From NCBI GenBank assembly GCA_002364755.1, contig DEZI01000022.1:124001-188000 (forward strand): a stretch of DNA of 64,000 nt, given 5' to 3'. Source of the stretch: Stenotrophomonas maltophilia (lineage in GTDB: Bacteria > Pseudomonadota > Gammaproteobacteria > Xanthomonadales > Xanthomonadaceae). A model generated the notes under the pieces. That model was given only the letters and a program-made list of their open reading frames with translations, was not told the DNA's origin and ran no database searches. The position numbers and the translations under genes were made by a program. This document shows, piece by piece, positions 33,742-42,529 of this stretch. Numbering within the stretch: the stretch's first letter is position 1; each line of letters starts with the position of its first letter.

Positions 33742-34560
33742 ATGTATCGCAGCACCTCTGCAGTTCTTGCCGGCCTGTTGCTGGCGTTCGCAGCACCCGC
33801 CTCCGCCGCACCGCAACCGCGCGAAACGCCGCGCATCATCGGCGGCGAGGACGCCCAGCCGGGGCAGTACCCGTTCATGGTCAGCCTGCAGGGGTTGTCG
33901 ATGGGCGACACCGACCATGACCGCCACTTCTGCGGTGGCACCCTCATCTCGCCGTCGTGGGTGCTGACCGCCGCGCACTGCGTGCAGGGCGATTCGCCCG
34001 CCGGCCTGGCCATCATCGGCAACCTCACCGCGCTGTCCACCGATGCTGCGCCACGCGCCTCCAACGTCAAGGCCATCCACGTACACCCGGCCTTCAACAG
34101 CGGCAATTCGCTGGAACACGACCTCGCCCTGATCCAGCTGGATGCGCCGCTGGCCGGTGCGCAGCCGGTGACCCTGCGCCTGCGCCCCGACGCCAGCTAC
34201 CTGAAGCCGGGCCGTGACTTCACCGTGATCGGCTGGGGCACCACCGAGGAGGGCGCCAGCGAGCTGCCGACCCAGTTGCAGACGGTGCAGGTGCCGTTCG
34301 TGCCGTTTGCCGACTGCCAGCACGCTTACGCCGGTGAACTCGCGCGCGGCAAGGTCATCTGCGCCGGGCGCGCGGGCGTCGACAGCTGCCAGGGCGATTC
34401 CGGCGGCCCGCTGATGCTCAAGCTGCGCGACGGCTGGACCCAGTTCGGCATCGTCAGCTGGGGCGAGGGCTGCGCGCGGCCCGGCTATCCCGGCGTTTAT
34501 GCCCGAATCGCCGAAAAACATGCCGTAGATTTCATTGAAGCGGTCTGGCAGAAGGATTGA
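33742..34560 (+). CDS. Secreted trypsin-like serine protease (S1 family)
   Basis: The 272-residue product has a signal peptide (to about residue 22) and a short propeptide ending at Arg31 before IIGGE, the standard zymogen activation site. The catalytic triad is complete: His in TAAHC, Asp in EHDLALI and Ser in GDSGGP. DSCQGDSGGP places an Asp six residues before the catalytic Ser, predicting trypsin-like preference for Arg or Lys. Cys pairs fit disulfides. The gene stands alone between pyrF and a candidate small RNA locus. It is likely an extracellular protease, as Stenotrophomonas secretes several. Confidence 0.94.
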   Translation: MYRSTSAVLAGLLLAFAAPASAAPQPRETPRIIGGEDAQPGQYPFMVSLQGLSMGDTDHDRHFCGGTLISPSWVLTAAHCVQGDSPAGLAIIGNLTALSTDAAPRASNVKAIHVHPAFNSGNSLEHDLALIQLDAPLAGAQPVTLRLRPDASYLKPGRDFTVIGWGTTEEGASELPTQLQTVQVPFVPFADCQHAYAGELARGKVICAGRAGVDSCQGDSGGPLMLKLRDGWTQFGIVSWGEGCARPGYPGVYARIAEKHAVDFIEAVWQKD

Positions 34561-34582
34561 TTCAATAAAATCAAATATTTAA

Positions 34583-34597
34583 GTCATGTTACATGAC
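34583..34597. promoter_or_regulatory. Perfect dyad GTCATG-TTA-CATGAC in AT-rich stretch
   Basis: A perfect 6-base dyad with a 3-base centre lies 23 bases after the protease stop, in the only clearly AT-rich stretch of this gap and just before a candidate promoter at 34601. It could be a regulator site for the small RNA promoter. Confidence 0.4.
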
Positions 34598-34600
34598 GTA

Positions 34601-34629
34601 TTGCCTTAACTTCGGAGGCGGCGTAGCAT
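34601..34629 (+). promoter_or_regulatory. Candidate sigma-70 promoter for a small RNA
   Basis: TTGCCT (34601-34606) and TAGCAT (34624-34629) are spaced by 17 bases. The expected transcription start is near 34636, with a strong terminator about 90 bases on. There is no open reading frame in between. Confidence 0.45.
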
Positions 34630-34635
34630 CGCCGC

Positions 34636-34729
34636 CATCCGGTCCCTGGGCCGGAGATGTGCCACCACTGTCCACCGGCCTCGCGCCGGTTTGAAGAGCC
34701 TGCGATCCCTGTGATCCGGGCTCTTTTTT
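34636..34729 (+). ncRNA. Candidate ~90-nt small RNA with three hairpins
   Basis: Downstream of the promoter-like pair the sequence folds into a GC hairpin (about 34637-34653), a second 6-bp hairpin ACCGGC/GCCGGT near 34675-34691 with a five-base loop, and a terminator hairpin with a T-run. A single-stranded segment rich in C (GTGCCACCACTGTCC) lies between the first two. This is the classic build of a trans-acting small RNA, but nothing shows it is expressed. It could instead be a 3'-UTR of the protease. Confidence 0.4.
34694..34729 (+). terminator. Rho-independent terminator
   Basis: Stem AAGAGCC (34694-34700) and GGCTCTT (34719-34725), with an inner GATC/GATC pairing, is followed by a run of T. 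It ends either the candidate small RNA or protease read-through. Confidence 0.85.
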
Positions 34730-34737
34730 TATCGCCC

Positions 34738-34777
34738 GGGGTCGGATCCCTTTCGTGCGCGAAAGGGCTCTGACCCC
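34738..34777. repeat. GGGGTCGGATCCC-type hairpin, third copy
   Basis: Same element as at 29332 and 29386; loop bases differ while the stem (TCCCTTTCG/CGAAAGGG) stays paired. Confidence 0.8.
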
Positions 34778-34896
34778 GCCAATCAGCCGTCTGCCCAACG
34801 ATCCGGCCCCCTTTCCTGGCAGAACCGTGACCGCACGGCTTGCCGCTGTCACCTTGCAGGCCGCAAGATGCGGGCCGGTACGGGGAGTCCGATTGC

Positions 34897-35850
34897 ATGA
34901 GCCTGGCAGTGCGAGGAAGGTCCGCGCGTGGATGGGGGCTGGCAGCCATGGTGCTGCTGGCGGTGGCGGCGTGCCGCCAATCCGGCACCGACCCGGCCAA
35001 GCCGGCGGCCGAACCGGTGGCGGCGGTGCAGGCCATGGCCCAGCGCCTGGTCGAGGATGACCTGGTTGGCTACGCGCGCCTGTCGGTGCCGCCGGGCCAG
35101 TACCAGCGCCTGCAGCAGGCCTGGGCCGACGGCCACAGCCAGTGGCCGCTGGGCGAACTGCCGCTGGGTGACCAGATGCTGCCGATGCTGGCCGCGCTGC
35201 GCGAGCCGCAGGCCGCCGCCCAGCTGCAGCGCAGCTTCGACCGCCAGCTGGCCGGCCAGGCCAGTGCGGTGCGCCAGGCGGCGCAGTCGATGGGCAACTT
35301 CGGCGTGCAGTACCTGCGCCACCAGAAGGGCTACACCTCCAGCCAGCAGACGCATTACATCGCCTTGGTGGAAACCTTGGCCGGCTGGGCGCAGGGTGCG
35401 CCGATCAGCGACCGGGCCCGCGCCCGCAGCAGCATCGCCGCGCTGGTCGAGGCCGCCGCCAAGGTCGGCTTCGACAACGAGGACGGCCTGCGCGCGGCCG
35501 GCATGGAAGGCAGCCTGCAGCAGCTGGCGCCGTTCCTGCACACCGTCAAGGCCGTCCTGGCCAGCTATGGGTTGGGCGTGGACGACGCCCTGCGCAGCCT
35601 GCGCGGGGAGCTGCTTTCGGTGGAAGGCGACAATGCCCTGGTCCGCATGGAATACGAGCTGGCCGGGCGCACCCTGCAGCTGCAGCTGCCGCTGAGCCGG
35701 CGCGAAGGCCACTGGTACCTGACCCGCACCCTGGCCGATACCGATGCCCTGCTGCGCAAAGCCGATGCGGCCCGCGCGGCCGCCGCGCCGGAGCCCGCAG
35801 AAGACCCCGCCGCCGGCGGGGAAGCGGCAACCACGCCGCCTAAGCCATAA
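34897..35850 (+). CDS. Predicted lipoprotein of unknown function, coupled to plsB
   Basis: The 317-residue product begins with a hydrophobic signal ending in AVAAC, a lipobox. The body is Ala- and Gln-rich and largely helical (QSMGNFGVQYLRHQKGY; LVETLAGWAQGA), with a Pro/Ala-rich tail. I do not recognise a known family. Its TAA stop overlaps the plsB ATG by one base, so translation is coupled. A role in envelope or phospholipid biogenesis is suggested by context only. The ATG at 34897 follows GGGGAG. Confidence 0.8.
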   Translation: MSLAVRGRSARGWGLAAMVLLAVAACRQSGTDPAKPAAEPVAAVQAMAQRLVEDDLVGYARLSVPPGQYQRLQQAWADGHSQWPLGELPLGDQMLPMLAALREPQAAAQLQRSFDRQLAGQASAVRQAAQSMGNFGVQYLRHQKGYTSSQQTHYIALVETLAGWAQGAPISDRARARSSIAALVEAAAKVGFDNEDGLRAAGMEGSLQQLAPFLHTVKAVLASYGLGVDDALRSLRGELLSVEGDNALVRMEYELAGRTLQLQLPLSRREGHWYLTRTLADTDALLRKADAARAAAAPEPAEDPAAGGEAATTPPKP

Positions 35851-38486
35851 TGGCGCCGATGTCGAAACAGAACCCGCTGCCGTTCCCCGGCGAAGAACCC
35901 CAGCAGACGCCTGCCGATCCGGCCGCGGCGTCTCCCTCGACCGGCACCGGCCCCAATCCGGTGCCGCCGCCCGCGCACGCCCGTCCCGCTGGCCGCCGCC
36001 CCTTCTGGGCGCGCCTGCTGGGCCGCCTGGTCGAGCCGTGGCTGGCGCTGAAGATCGAGCCGGAGGACCCGGGCCAGTACAACGACGGCCGCCCGGTCGT
36101 GTACGTGCTGGAAGACTACGGCCTGTCCAACGCGCTGATCCTCGACAAGGCCTGCCGCCAGGCAGGCCTGCCCTCGCCGCTGGTGCCGCTGGCCGGTGAC
36201 CCGACCGGCCGCAAGCGCGCCTACTTGGCGCTGTCGCGACGCAGTTCCAGCAATTCGCTGATCCCTGAACAGCGCGGCGCCAAGACCCATTCCGATTCCC
36301 TGGCCAAGGTCCTGCAGGCGCACCGCGTGCGCGATGATCTGGACGTGCACCTGGTGCCGGTGTCGATCTTCGTCGGCCGCGCGCCGGACAAGCAGAGCGG
36401 CTGGTTTGCCGTGCTGTTCTCGGAAAACTGGGCGCTGGTCGGCCGTTTCCGCCGATTGCTGGGCCTGCTGCTGAACGGCCGCAGCACCATCGTGCGCTTC
36501 GCCCCGCCGATCTCGCTGCGCAGCACCGTGGACGAGGGCCTGGAGCCCGAGCGCACCGTGCGCAAGCTGCAGCGCGTGCTGCGTACCCATTTCCGCCGCA
36601 TCCGTGAATCGGTCATCGGCCCCGACCTGTCCACCCGCCGCCTGCTGGTGGACCAGGTGCTGGCCGCCGAACCGGTGCGCGAGGCGATCGCCGCCCAGGC
36701 CAAGCGCGACAACTCCAAGCCGGCCGATGCCTGGAAGAAGGCGCACGCCTACGCCTGGGAAATCGCCGCGGACTATTCCAGCCCGGTGGTGCGGTCGGCC
36801 AGCTTCATGCTCAGCCACGTGTGGAACCGCATCTACGCCGGCGTGCTGGTGCACCACCTGGACAAGTTCAAGGCGGCCGCGCCGGGCCACGAAGTGGTCT
36901 ACGTGCCCAGCCACCGCAGCCACATGGACTACCTGCTGCTGTCCTACCTGCTGTACGACCGTGGCATCGTGCCGCCGCACATCGTGGCCGGCATCAACCT
37001 GAACCTGCCGGTGGTCGGCACCCTGCTGCGCAAGGGCGGTGCGTTCTTCATCCGCCGCTCGATCCGCGGCAACGCGCTGTACTCGGCCGTGCTCAGCGAA
37101 TATGTCGCGCAGCTGGTGGCCGGTGGCTATTCCATCGAGTACTTCGTCGAAGGTGGCCGTTCGCGCACCGGGCGCCTGCTGCAGCCCAAGGGCGGCATGA
37201 TCTCGATGACCCTGCGCGCGTTCCTGCGCCAGCCGCGCAAGCCCGTGCTGTTCCAGCCCATCTACATCGGCTACGAGAAGCTGATGGAAGGCGGCAGCTA
37301 CCTGGACGAACTGTCCGGGCGGCCGAAGGAGAAGGAATCGATCTGGTCGCTGCTGTGGGGCATCCCCAAGGTACTCAAGCAGAACTACGGCCAGGTGGTG
37401 GTGAACTTCGGTGAGCCGATCGCCCTGAACGACGTGCTGGCCGAGAAGGCGCCGGAGTGGAAGGGCGAGGCGGTGCCGGAGGACGAGAAGCCGTCGTGGC
37501 TGTCGACCACCGTCGATACCCTGGCCGACCGTATCCAGGTGCGCATCAACGGCGCCGCCGACGTCAACCCGATCAACCTGCTGGCACTGGCGCTGCTGTC
37601 CACGCCCAAGCACGCGATGGGCGAGGCCGACCTGATCGCGCAGATCGAGCTGTGCAAGACCCTACTGGAAGAGATGCCGTATTCGGGCCGGGTGACGGTG
37701 ACCCCGCACTCGCCGGAGCGGATCATCGCCCACGCCGAGGAAATCAACGTCCTCACCCGTATCAAGCACCCGCTGGGCGACGTGCTCAGCGTCAGTGGCG
37801 ATACCGCGGTGCTGCTCAGCTACTTCCGCAACAACGTGGTGCACCTGTTCACCGCCTCGTCGTGGGTGGCCTGCTGCTTCCAGAACAACCGCCGCATGAG
37901 CCGCACCGGCCTGGTCCGCCTGGGCCGCACCGTGTACCCGTTCCTGCAGGCCGAGCTGTTCCTGCCGTGGAGCGAAGACGAGTTCGCCCAGCGCATCGAG
38001 CAGACCATCGACGTGTTCATCCGCGAAGGCCTGCTGCAGCAGGTCGCCGACGATGACGGCGGCATGCTGACCCGCAACACCGGGCAGACCGACGAAGTGT
38101 TCCGCCTGCGTGCCATCGGCCATTCGCTGCAGCAGGCGTTCGAGCGTTACTACATCGCCATTTCGGTGCTGGTGAAGAACGGCCCGGGCACGCTCGGTAC
38201 CGCCGAGCTGGAAAGCCTGTGCCAGCAGGCCGCGCAGCGCCTCAGCCTGCTGTACGCGCCGGCCGCGCCGGAGTTCTTCGACAAGTCGCTGTTCCGTGGT
38301 TTCATCCAGAAGCTGCGCGAGCTGCGCCTGGTGTGGCCGGACGAGAACAGCAAGCTGCTGTTCGACGACCGCCTGGACAGCTGGGCCAAGGACGCCAAGT
38401 TCATCCTCGGCCGCGAACTGCGCCACACCATCGAGCGCGTCAGCCCGGAAGCGGCGCGCCCCGACGAGCCGACGCCGCAGGCATGA
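35850..38486 (+). CDS. plsB: Glycerol-3-phosphate 1-O-acyltransferase
   Basis: PlsB acylates position 1 of glycerol 3-phosphate using acyl-CoA or acyl-ACP, opening phospholipid synthesis at the inner membrane. The 878-residue product (start 35850, or 35859 for MSKQ) has the four acyltransferase blocks: SHRSHMDYLLL (HxxxxD), GGAFFIRRS, FVEGGRSRTGR and the PIYIGYEKLMEGGSY block. It is somewhat longer than the ~807-residue E. coli enzyme, mainly by an N-terminal proline-rich extension (about residues 1-55). It overlaps the lipoprotein stop upstream and a small exported-protein gene downstream, so all three are probably one operon. Confidence 0.97.
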   Translation: MAPMSKQNPLPFPGEEPQQTPADPAAASPSTGTGPNPVPPPAHARPAGRRPFWARLLGRLVEPWLALKIEPEDPGQYNDGRPVVYVLEDYGLSNALILDKACRQAGLPSPLVPLAGDPTGRKRAYLALSRRSSSNSLIPEQRGAKTHSDSLAKVLQAHRVRDDLDVHLVPVSIFVGRAPDKQSGWFAVLFSENWALVGRFRRLLGLLLNGRSTIVRFAPPISLRSTVDEGLEPERTVRKLQRVLRTHFRRIRESVIGPDLSTRRLLVDQVLAAEPVREAIAAQAKRDNSKPADAWKKAHAYAWEIAADYSSPVVRSASFMLSHVWNRIYAGVLVHHLDKFKAAAPGHEVVYVPSHRSHMDYLLLSYLLYDRGIVPPHIVAGINLNLPVVGTLLRKGGAFFIRRSIRGNALYSAVLSEYVAQLVAGGYSIEYFVEGGRSRTGRLLQPKGGMISMTLRAFLRQPRKPVLFQPIYIGYEKLMEGGSYLDELSGRPKEKESIWSLLWGIPKVLKQNYGQVVVNFGEPIALNDVLAEKAPEWKGEAVPEDEKPSWLSTTVDTLADRIQVRINGAADVNPINLLALALLSTPKHAMGEADLIAQIELCKTLLEEMPYSGRVTVTPHSPERIIAHAEEINVLTRIKHPLGDVLSVSGDTAVLLSYFRNNVVHLFTASSWVACCFQNNRRMSRTGLVRLGRTVYPFLQAELFLPWSEDEFAQRIEQTIDVFIREGLLQQVADDDGGMLTRNTGQTDEVFRLRAIGHSLQQAFERYYIAISVLVKNGPGTLGTAELESLCQQAAQRLSLLYAPAAPEFFDKSLFRGFIQKLRELRLVWPDENSKLLFDDRLDSWAKDAKFILGRELRHTIERVSPEAARPDEPTPQA

Positions 38487-38848
38487 GCCGCCCTGGCCGG
38501 TGGATCAGCCCCGCGTGGCTGCTGCCGGCCATGCTGCTCGCTGCGGCGACGGCCCAGGCCGCCCCGGCCTGCGTGGAGGACACCCTGCCGGGCCGGCTGG
38601 CCGACGCACCGGTGCGCCTGTGCGTGGGCGCCGCTGACGGCAGCGCGCCGCGCTACACGCTGTGGCTGGCCGATGCCGAGCGCATCGTCGGTGAGGAAGA
38701 GGCGGTGGTCGGCGCGGGCCTGCAGGGGGACTGGTACGGCCACCCGCTGCGCCTGCACTGCCGCGCGGACGGCGCCGTGCGCCACTGCGACCTGAGTGTC
38801 GACGGCGAACCGGCGTGGAACGCCGACGTGATCATCCCGAGCGGGTAA
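38483..38848 (+). CDS. Small exported protein of unknown function
   Basis: The 121-residue product has a signal peptide (SPAWLLPAMLLAAATAQAA) and four Cys (ACVED, RLCVG, RLHCRADG, RHCDL) that could form disulfides. I recognise no known family. The ATG overlaps the plsB stop (ATGA), so its synthesis is coupled to plsB. It is probably periplasmic. Confidence 0.75.
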   Translation: MSRPGRWISPAWLLPAMLLAAATAQAAPACVEDTLPGRLADAPVRLCVGAADGSAPRYTLWLADAERIVGEEEAVVGAGLQGDWYGHPLRLHCRADGAVRHCDLSVDGEPAWNADVIIPSG

Positions 38849-38864
38849 CGCCGGCACACGCCCG

Positions 38865-38939
38865 CCAGTAGATCCACGCCATGCGTGGACGGGTCTTACG
38901 TCGCCTCGTTCCCGCCAGTAGATCCACGCCATGCGTGGA
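38865..38939. repeat. Tandem GTAGATCCACGC-type hairpins
   Basis: Two identical 25-base copies of CCAGTAGATCCACGCCATGC plus GTGGA (38865-38889 and 38915-38939) lie in direct orientation with a 25-base spacer. They share the GTAG head of SMAG elements but have a different, still self-complementary stem (ATCCACGC/GCGTGGA). Confidence 0.82.
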
Positions 38940-38952
38940 TGGGGCCGCCCGC

Positions 38953-39156
38953 TTACGCCGGCTCGTCCGGAATCTGCAGGCTTTCCAGCTTCGCGATGCA
39001 GTCCTTCAACTGCAGCTTGCGCCGCTTCAGCCGTTTCGACTCCAGCTCGTCCTCGCCATTGGCGGCCATCCGGGTGATCTGTTCATCCAGCACGCGGTGT
39101 TCGGCGCGCAGGGCGACGAGGCGTTCGACGATCTCGGCGGGGCTGTAGGTATCCAC
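38953..39156 (-). CDS. YdcH-like small protein (DUF465)
   Basis: The 67-residue product matches the YdcH/DUF465 coiled-coil family: VALRAEHRVLDEQITRM followed by the hallmark RLKRRKLQLKDCIAKLE. The best start is a GTG at 39156 giving V-D-T-Y-S-P; the GGAGG ribosome binding site upstream is only two bases away, so the true start may differ slightly. Function unknown. It is divergent from ttcA. Confidence 0.8.
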   Translation of the reverse strand: MDTYSPAEIVERLVALRAEHRVLDEQITRMAANGEDELESKRLKRRKLQLKDCIAKLESLQIPDEPA

Positions 39157-39239
39157 AGCCTCCGAGCATACACAGCGCCGGTGACCATCGGGAGAGGGCA
39201 ACCCCGCGCCGCGGCCGGCGCCGGTCCCAAGCCGGTAGA

Positions 39240-40169
39240 ATGGCAGCCATGAGCGCCGTGATTTCCCTGCCCGATCCCTTGCCGCGAGCGCCTGTCGCAC
39301 CGCGTGGGGGCCCGCGCGCGGAACACACACTGGGCCGGCGCCTGCGCCGCCAGGTCGGCCAGGCCATTGCCGATTACGGCATGATCGAGGCCGGCGACAA
39401 GGTGATGGTCTGCCTGTCCGGCGGCAAGGACAGCTACACTCTGCTGGACATGCTGCTGCAGCTGCAGAAGAAGGCCCCGGTGCCGTTCGAGCTGGTCGCG
39501 GTGAACCTGGACCAGAAGCAGCCCGGCTTCCCCGAACACGTGCTGCCGGAATACCTGGCCAGCCTGGGCGTGGCGTACCAGATCATCGAGCAGGACACCT
39601 ATTCGGTGGTCAGCCGGGTCATCCCGGAAGGCCGCACGATGTGTTCGCTGTGCTCGCGACTGCGCCGCGGCGCGCTGTACAACCACGCCGAGAAGCACGG
39701 CTTCACCCGCATCGCGCTGGGCCACCACCGCGACGACATGGTGGCCACCTTCTTCATGAACCTGTTCCACCACGCCAAGCTGTCGGGCATGCCGCCGAAA
39801 CTGCGCAGCGACGACGGCCGCCACGTGGTCATCCGTCCACTGGCCTACGTACGCGAGCGCGACATCGTCGAGTACGCCCAGGCCCGTGATTTCCCGATCA
39901 TCCCGTGCAACCTGTGTGGCAGCCAGGAAAACCTGCAACGCCGCCAGGTCGGGCTGATGCTCCAGCAGTGGGAAAAGGACCACCCCGGCCGCATCGACCA
40001 GATCGCCCGGGCCATGGGCCAGATCCACCCCTCGCAGCTGGCCGATGCCAGTCTGTTCGATTTCATGGCGCTGGGCCGTCGCGACGAGGCACCCTTGTCC
40101 GATGCCCATGCCTGGCTGGCCGGTTCGCCGGCCGATGCCGACGCAGCACCCGAGACGCCCGCCCTCTAA
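39240..40169 (+). CDS. ttcA: tRNA 2-thiocytidine(32) synthetase
   Basis: TtcA thiolates cytidine 32 of certain tRNAs using an iron-sulfur cluster and ATP. The 309-residue product has the PP-loop motif CLSGGKDSYTLL near residue 57 and two CxxC pairs (CSLC and CNLC) that hold the cluster. The ATG at 39240 or 39249 (MSAV) is possible; both precede the conserved region. It is followed 36 bases on by rdgC. Confidence 0.95.
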   Translation: MAAMSAVISLPDPLPRAPVAPRGGPRAEHTLGRRLRRQVGQAIADYGMIEAGDKVMVCLSGGKDSYTLLDMLLQLQKKAPVPFELVAVNLDQKQPGFPEHVLPEYLASLGVAYQIIEQDTYSVVSRVIPEGRTMCSLCSRLRRGALYNHAEKHGFTRIALGHHRDDMVATFFMNLFHHAKLSGMPPKLRSDDGRHVVIRPLAYVRERDIVEYAQARDFPIIPCNLCGSQENLQRRQVGLMLQQWEKDHPGRIDQIARAMGQIHPSQLADASLFDFMALGRRDEAPLSDAHAWLAGSPADADAAPETPAL

Positions 40170-40205
40170 GGTGGGACGCCCTTCCTCTTCGCCATCCGGA
40201 ATTCC

Positions 40206-41111
40206 ATGTTCTTTCGCAACCTGACGTTCTTCCGTTTCCCGACCACCACCGATTTCTCCGAAGTGGACACCCTGCTGCCGCACGCCCTGCTCAAGCCGGT
40301 CGGTGCGCTGGAAATGAATTCGCGTGGCTTCATCTCGCCCTTCGGCCGTGAGGAGAAGGAACTGCTGTCGCACCGCATCGCCGAACACCTGTGGCTGACC
40401 GTGGGCGGCGAGGACAAGATCCTGCCGGCGGCGGTGGTCAACGACCTGCTCGAGCGCAAGCTGGAGGAGATCGAGGAGAAGGAAGGTCGCCGCCCCGGTG
40501 GCCGCGAGCGCAAGCGCATGAAGGACGACCTGCTGCATGAACTGCTGCCGCGCGCCTTCGTGAAGTCCTCGCGCAACGATGCCTTCATCGACCTGCAGCA
40601 CGGCTATGTCGCGGTGGATACCTCCAGCCGCAAGACCGGCGAGTACTTCATGTCCGACATCCGCGGCCTGCTCGGCAGCTTCCCGGCGATGCCGCTGAAC
40701 GCCGAAGTCGCGCCACGCTCGATCCTGACCGGCTGGATCGCCGGCGAGCCGCTGCCGACCGGCCTGAGCCTGGGCGAAGAGTGCGAGATGAAGGACCCGG
40801 TGGAGGGTGGCGCGGTGGTCAAGTGCCAGCACCAGGAACTGCGCTGCGACGAGATCGACAAGCACCTGGACGCCGGCAAGCAGGTGACCAAGCTGGCACT
40901 GATCTTCGAGGACAACCTGTCCTTCGTCATCGGCGACGACCTGATCGTGCGCAAGCTGAAGTTCCTCGACGGCGCCCTGGACCAGCTGGAGCATGCAGAC
41001 GAAGACGGCCGCCGCGCCGAGTTCGACGCCCGCTTCGCCCTGCAGAGCGCCGAGATCCGTCGGCTGTTCCTGCTGCTGGAAGAAGCCTTCAAGCTCAGCA
41101 AGGCTGACTGA
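40206..41111 (+). CDS. rdgC: Recombination-associated protein RdgC
   Basis: RdgC is a ring-shaped DNA-binding protein that limits RecA loading. The 301-residue product has family features MFFRNLTFFRF and LLPHALLKPVGALEMNSRGFISPFGRE near the start, and GEECEMKDP in the middle. Length and sequence fit RdgC. It is a single gene after ttcA. Confidence 0.95.
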   Translation: MFFRNLTFFRFPTTTDFSEVDTLLPHALLKPVGALEMNSRGFISPFGREEKELLSHRIAEHLWLTVGGEDKILPAAVVNDLLERKLEEIEEKEGRRPGGRERKRMKDDLLHELLPRAFVKSSRNDAFIDLQHGYVAVDTSSRKTGEYFMSDIRGLLGSFPAMPLNAEVAPRSILTGWIAGEPLPTGLSLGEECEMKDPVEGGAVVKCQHQELRCDEIDKHLDAGKQVTKLALIFEDNLSFVIGDDLIVRKLKFLDGALDQLEHADEDGRRAEFDARFALQSAEIRRLFLLLEEAFKLSKAD

Positions 41112-41170
41112 ACAGGCACTGCGCGGGCCGCCGGTCATCCAGCGGCCCCGCGCAGCGCTATGCTGGGCAC

Positions 41171-41950
41171 ATGAGCCGCCTGCTGCGCCGCCTGATCAGC
41201 CCGACCCCGCCCGCCACCGTGCAGCGCGACACCGTCCGCCTGCGCCTGGACGATGCCGAGATCGAGGTACTGCGCGTGCGCGACCCGCGTGCGCGACGCA
41301 TCAAGCTGAGCGTGGACGAACGCGGCGCACGCCTGACCTTGCCGCCACGCGCCAGCCTGGTGATGGGCGAGCGTTTCCTCGAACAGCACCGCGACTGGCT
41401 GGCGCTGCAGCTGCGCGTCTACCAGGACAACGGCCTGCCAGCACCGCTGCAGCCGGGCGAGGACGGCATGCTGCCACTGCGTGGCGAGCTGCTGCCGGTG
41501 CGCTGGCAGGAAGGCCGCTTCGCTCGCCTGGAGATTGACCGGCACGGTGCCTGCCTGCAGTGGCCGACCCGTGCCGGCGATGCCACCCTGCGCCGCCTGC
41601 TGCGTGAGTTCTACGAAGCACAGACCCGCGCCGATGTCGGCCGCTGGCTGCCGAAGTACCTCCCGGGCCTGCCGCGCGCGCCCAGCCGCGTGCGGCTGAA
41701 GGTGATGTCCTCGCAATGGGGCTCGCTGGCCCCAGACGGCAGCATGGCGCTGGACCTTGCCCTCGTGCTGGGCCGCCCGGAGGCATTCGAGTACGTGCTG
41801 GTGCACGAGCTGTGCCACCTGATCCAGGCCAACCACTCGCCCGCGTTCTGGCAGGAAGTGGAGCAACGCTTCCCGGCCTGGCGCGAGCAGCGCGATTACT
41901 TCCAGCTGGAAGGCCGGCGCCTGAAGGCGATGCTCCGCCAGCTGCTGTAA
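41171..41950 (+). CDS. YgjP-like metallopeptidase domain protein
   Basis: The 259-residue product has a zinc-protease-like motif VLVHELCHLIQANHSPAFW (HExxH with a downstream His), preceded by SQWGSLAPDGSM. This is the YgjP/M48-related DUF45 family, conserved near restriction or DNA genes in many bacteria but of unclear substrate. There is no signal peptide, so it is probably cytoplasmic. It is 59 bases after rdgC on the same strand. Confidence 0.87.
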   Translation: MSRLLRRLISPTPPATVQRDTVRLRLDDAEIEVLRVRDPRARRIKLSVDERGARLTLPPRASLVMGERFLEQHRDWLALQLRVYQDNGLPAPLQPGEDGMLPLRGELLPVRWQEGRFARLEIDRHGACLQWPTRAGDATLRRLLREFYEAQTRADVGRWLPKYLPGLPRAPSRVRLKVMSSQWGSLAPDGSMALDLALVLGRPEAFEYVLVHELCHLIQANHSPAFWQEVEQRFPAWREQRDYFQLEGRRLKAMLRQLL

Positions 41951-41952
41951 CG

Positions 41953-42085
41953 GTAGAGCCGAGCCCACGCTCGGCTGACGCGCGCAGCGCGGGATTTCAG
42001 TCAGCCCGACGAGAAGCAGTCGAGCAAGCTCGACTCTACAAAGAGCGGCGCCCCGGATCCGGTAGAGCCGAGCCCATGCTCGGCT
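41953..42085. repeat. SMAG array (three copies) after the YgjP-like gene
   Basis: Direct copy 41953-41976, an inverted variant 42016-42039 with GTCGAGC stem changes, and a direct copy 42062-42085 are separated by conserved spacers (ACGCGCGAAGCGCGGG; TCAGTCAGCCCGACGAGAAG). Confidence 0.87.
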
Positions 42086-42127
42086 CACGCGCGAAGCGCG
42101 GGAAAGCGCGCGCGTGCAGCGGCTCCC

Positions 42128-42529
42128 TCAGGCGGCATCCACTTGCAGATCCACGTATTCCGACAGCGCCCGGCAGGCCAGCAGCAGCCTGTCCCGCGCG
42201 TCGTCACCCAGGTGCTGGTTGATGTCGCCGTCCACGCGCACGCGCTCGATGGCATGCGCCAGCTCCAGCAGGAAGGTCAGCCCGGCATTGGCACGGTGGA
42301 TGCGGGACAAGGCCACGCACTGCCCCGGTGTCCGCCCCATGCGCTGCAATGGCTGGCCATCCGCGCCTTCGCAGTGGCCGATGCGCTGCAGGCAGCCCAG
42401 CAGCGTGATGCCGTCGGTGGCCGTGTTGGCCGAGAGGGTGGTTTCCAGCGGCTGGGCAATCTCGTCGGGAAGCTGGTTGGCAGCCTCGCCCAGCGTGGCG
42501 AACAGGAAAGGGTAGCGATGGGCGCTCAT
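42128..42529 (-). CDS. Hypothetical protein, 133 residues
   Basis: The product is small and has no signal peptide (MSAHRYPFLFATLGEAANQLPDE at the start, split here by a hydrophobic turn). Helical segments end in ALSEYVDLQVDAA. I recognise no family. The ATG at 42529 follows an AGGAG ribosome binding site, and the coding region has the usual third-position bias. It is flanked on both sides by SMAG arrays, which suggests an accessory gene. Confidence 0.65.
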   Translation of the reverse strand: MSAHRYPFLFATLGEAANQLPDEIAQPLETTLSANTATDGITLLGCLQRIGHCEGADGQPLQRMGRTPGQCVALSRIHRANAGLTFLLELAHAIERVRVDGDINQHLGDDARDRLLLACRALSEYVDLQVDAA

